Assembly: GCF_000422485.1 (NCBI RefSeq)
Contig: NZ_AULW01000065.1
Coordinates: 1 to 32,801 of the forward strand
Length of the DNA: 32,801 nucleotides
Source of the DNA: Paenibacillus pasadenensis DSM 19293
GTDB lineage: Bacteria; Bacillota; Bacilli; Paenibacillales; Paenibacillaceae
Reading direction: 5' to 3'
Under the pieces are notes generated by a model. That model worked only from the letters and a program-made list of their open reading frames with translations, searched no databases and was not told where the DNA came from. Made by a program: the position numbers and the translations under genes. Of this stretch, positions 31,364-32,801 are shown one piece after another (position 1 is the stretch's first letter; every line of letters starts with the position of its first letter).

Positions 31364-32801
31364 GCGCCGGCAGCCGATATCTCGAGCGGCTGAACGACGG
31401 CCGCAACGTCTGGATCGGCGGCAAGCCCGCCGGCGACATCCGCGAGCATGAGGCGCTGCGCGGCACGGCGCGCTCGGTCGCGGCCGTCATGGACCTGCAG
31501 GACGATCCGGAGCTCGGGCCGAGGCTGACGTACCGGACCGAGGATACGGGCGCGCGGGCGAACCGCGCGTTCCAGAATCCGCGCAGCCCGCAGGAGCTGG
31601 CCGGCCGCCGCGAGGCGTTCTACCTGTGGTCGGCGGCGACGTTCGGCGTCATGAGCCGGATCGGCGGCTTTTACCGCGCGCAGCTGGCGGCATGGCACGA
31701 GCGGCGAAGCCTCATCGCGGCCGAGCAGCCGCAGTTTCCGGACAAGCTCGACGCGTATTTCCGCTATGTGCGGGACAACGACCTGCTGCTGACGGCGGCC
31801 GGCCACGATCCGCAGGTCGACCGCTCCAAGCTCACCTCCGAGCTGGGAGACGCCTATGCGGCGCTGCGCATCGTGCGCGAGACGGAGGACGGCCTGATCG
31901 TGCGCGGCTCCAAGATGATCGCCACCGGCGCGCCGTACATGGACGAGATCATGGTGTCGCCGCACAGCCCCAAGCAGCAGGCGGAGCATCGCTACGCCGT
32001 CATGTTCGCGGTGCCGGTGTCCTATCCGGGCCTGCACCTCGTCTGCCGCGAGCCGTTCCATGCCGAGGATACGGAGGACCATCCGCTGTCCGGCCGCTAC
32101 GACGAGCTGGACGCCGTGCTCGTGTTCGACGATGCGCTCATTCCTTGGGAAAGGGTGTTCATCCACGACGATCCGGCCGCCATCTGGAAAATCCGCTCGG
32201 ATCGGCTCGCCGCCTCGCTCAGCATCCATGAGAACATCGCGCGGCTGCTGGCCAAGCTGGAATTCACCGCCGCCGTCGGGCAGGAGCTGGCCGAGAGCAT
32301 CGGCATTGCGCGCTTCGGCCATGTGCAGGCCAAGCTGTCCGAGCTGCAGCGCCAGGCCGAGTCGGTGCGCGCGCTGCTATTGGCGGCGGAGGATGGAGCC
32401 GAGCGCCATGAGTCGGGCGTCCGGGAGCCTCGCCTCGCTCCGCTGACGACGGCCAAAAATCTCGGCAACCGCTACTACCCGCGCGCCATCGAGATTCTGC
32501 AGCAGCTGTCCGGCGCAGGCATGCTGCAGACACCGGCGACGGCGCGCGAGCTGGACACGCTGGCGGGCGGCGCGCTGGCGCCGCTGCTGCACAGCGCCTA
32601 CGGCGGAGCGGACCGCGGCGCTCCCGAGCGCGTGCGGCTGCTCAAGCTCGCCTGGGATCTCGTCGGCAGCCCGCTCGGCGCGCGGCATGAGTTGTACGAG
32701 CGCTTTTACGCCGGCGATCCCGCGCGCACCTATGCGGCCCAGTACGCCGAATACGACAAGAGCGCGCTGATCGCCCGCACGCTTTCCCGCCTCGGCAGCT
32801 G
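31360..32801 (+). CDS. HpaB-type flavin-dependent monooxygenase (runs off the window)
   Basis: The frame is open from the ATG at 31360 to the right edge, giving 480 residues; this is close to the full length of the 4-hydroxyphenylacetate 3-hydroxylase family, so only a few residues should be missing. Family features are YLERLNDGRNVWIGGKPAGDIREH at the start, RIVRETEDGLIVRGSKMIATGAP (about residues 170-192), CREPFHAEDTEDHPLS, DALIPWERVFIHDD and the C-terminal LYERFYAGDPARTY. Such enzymes use reduced flavin from a separate reductase to hydroxylate aromatics or, in relatives, attack other small molecules. Beside a NitT/TauT-type ATPase, a role in scavenging an imported organic sulfur or aromatic compound is possible. 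Substrate unknown. Confidence 0.88.
   Translation, partial: MSAGSRYLERLNDGRNVWIGGKPAGDIREHEALRGTARSVAAVMDLQDDPELGPRLTYRTEDTGARANRAFQNPRSPQELAGRREAFYLWSAATFGVMSRIGGFYRAQLAAWHERRSLIAAEQPQFPDKLDAYFRYVRDNDLLLTAAGHDPQVDRSKLTSELGDAYAALRIVRETEDGLIVRGSKMIATGAPYMDEIMVSPHSPKQQAEHRYAVMFAVPVSYPGLHLVCREPFHAEDTEDHPLSGRYDELDAVLVFDDALIPWERVFIHDDPAAIWKIRSDRLAASLSIHENIARLLAKLEFTAAVGQELAESIGIARFGHVQAKLSELQRQAESVRALLLAAEDGAERHESGVREPRLAPLTTAKNLGNRYYPRAIEILQQLSGAGMLQTPATARELDTLAGGALAPLLHSAYGGADRGAPERVRLLKLAWDLVGSPLGARHELYERFYAGDPARTYAAQYAEYDKSALIARTLSRLGS

Overview
The window looks like chromosomal DNA of a high-GC, spore-forming member of the Bacillota, most likely Paenibacillaceae (Paenibacillus/Cohnella type). 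The evidence is a Spo0E-type phosphatase, a T-box leader on a threonyl-tRNA synthetase gene, strong AGGAGG-type ribosome binding sites, sequences matching the GlnR/TnrA nitrogen box, YesM/YesN-type two-component genes and PadR/HAAS genes. Genes are dense, mostly on the + strand, and often joined by 4-base ATGA overlaps. No tRNA, rRNA, transposase or CRISPR array was seen.

Layout. Positions 1-473 are non-coding: a 52-bp hairpin repeat array, a long inverted repeat, and degenerate duplicates of the 3' end of the next gene. Positions 474-2296 hold a minus-strand 2-hydroxyacid dehydrogenase and a lipoprotein related to signal peptidase I that lacks the catalytic lysine. Positions 2439-14068 form a nitrogen-scavenging island: biuret hydrolase-like enzyme and allophanate hydrolase; a four-gene BMP-type ABC importer (ATPase, two permeases, lipoprotein); formamidase; a cupin; a second biuret-hydrolase-like enzyme; and a PucR-type regulator. 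Matches to the GlnR/TnrA box lie before the hydrolase operon and before the transporter operon. Positions 14174-16784 carry a T-box leader, a ThrRS whose editing site looks destroyed, and a Spo0E-like protein. Positions 16993-18445 hold a YqeB-like membrane protein and a TetR regulator behind a probable operator. Positions 18620-26717 hold a ChvE/GguAB-type sugar ABC transporter followed by an anchored sugar-binding protein, a YesM/LytS-type kinase and an AraC-type response regulator. Positions 26806-27005 are a 51-bp repeat array. Positions 27094-28815 hold PadR plus a HAAS-SEDS membrane protein. From 28812 to the right edge an operon encodes two HpaB-type flavoprotein homologues separated by a NitT/TauT-type ABC ATPase, behind a strong terminator-like hairpin.

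How the genes may work together. In the nitrogen island, biuret would be hydrolysed to allophanate and then to ammonia and CO2, formamide to formate and ammonia, and the second isochorismatase-fold enzyme may act on a related ureide such as triuret. The importer would bring in the substrate, with GlnR/TnrA and PucR controlling expression. In the sugar region, an extracytoplasmic binding protein probably signals through the kinase and regulator to the adjacent importer. Substrates of both transporters are inferred from context only.
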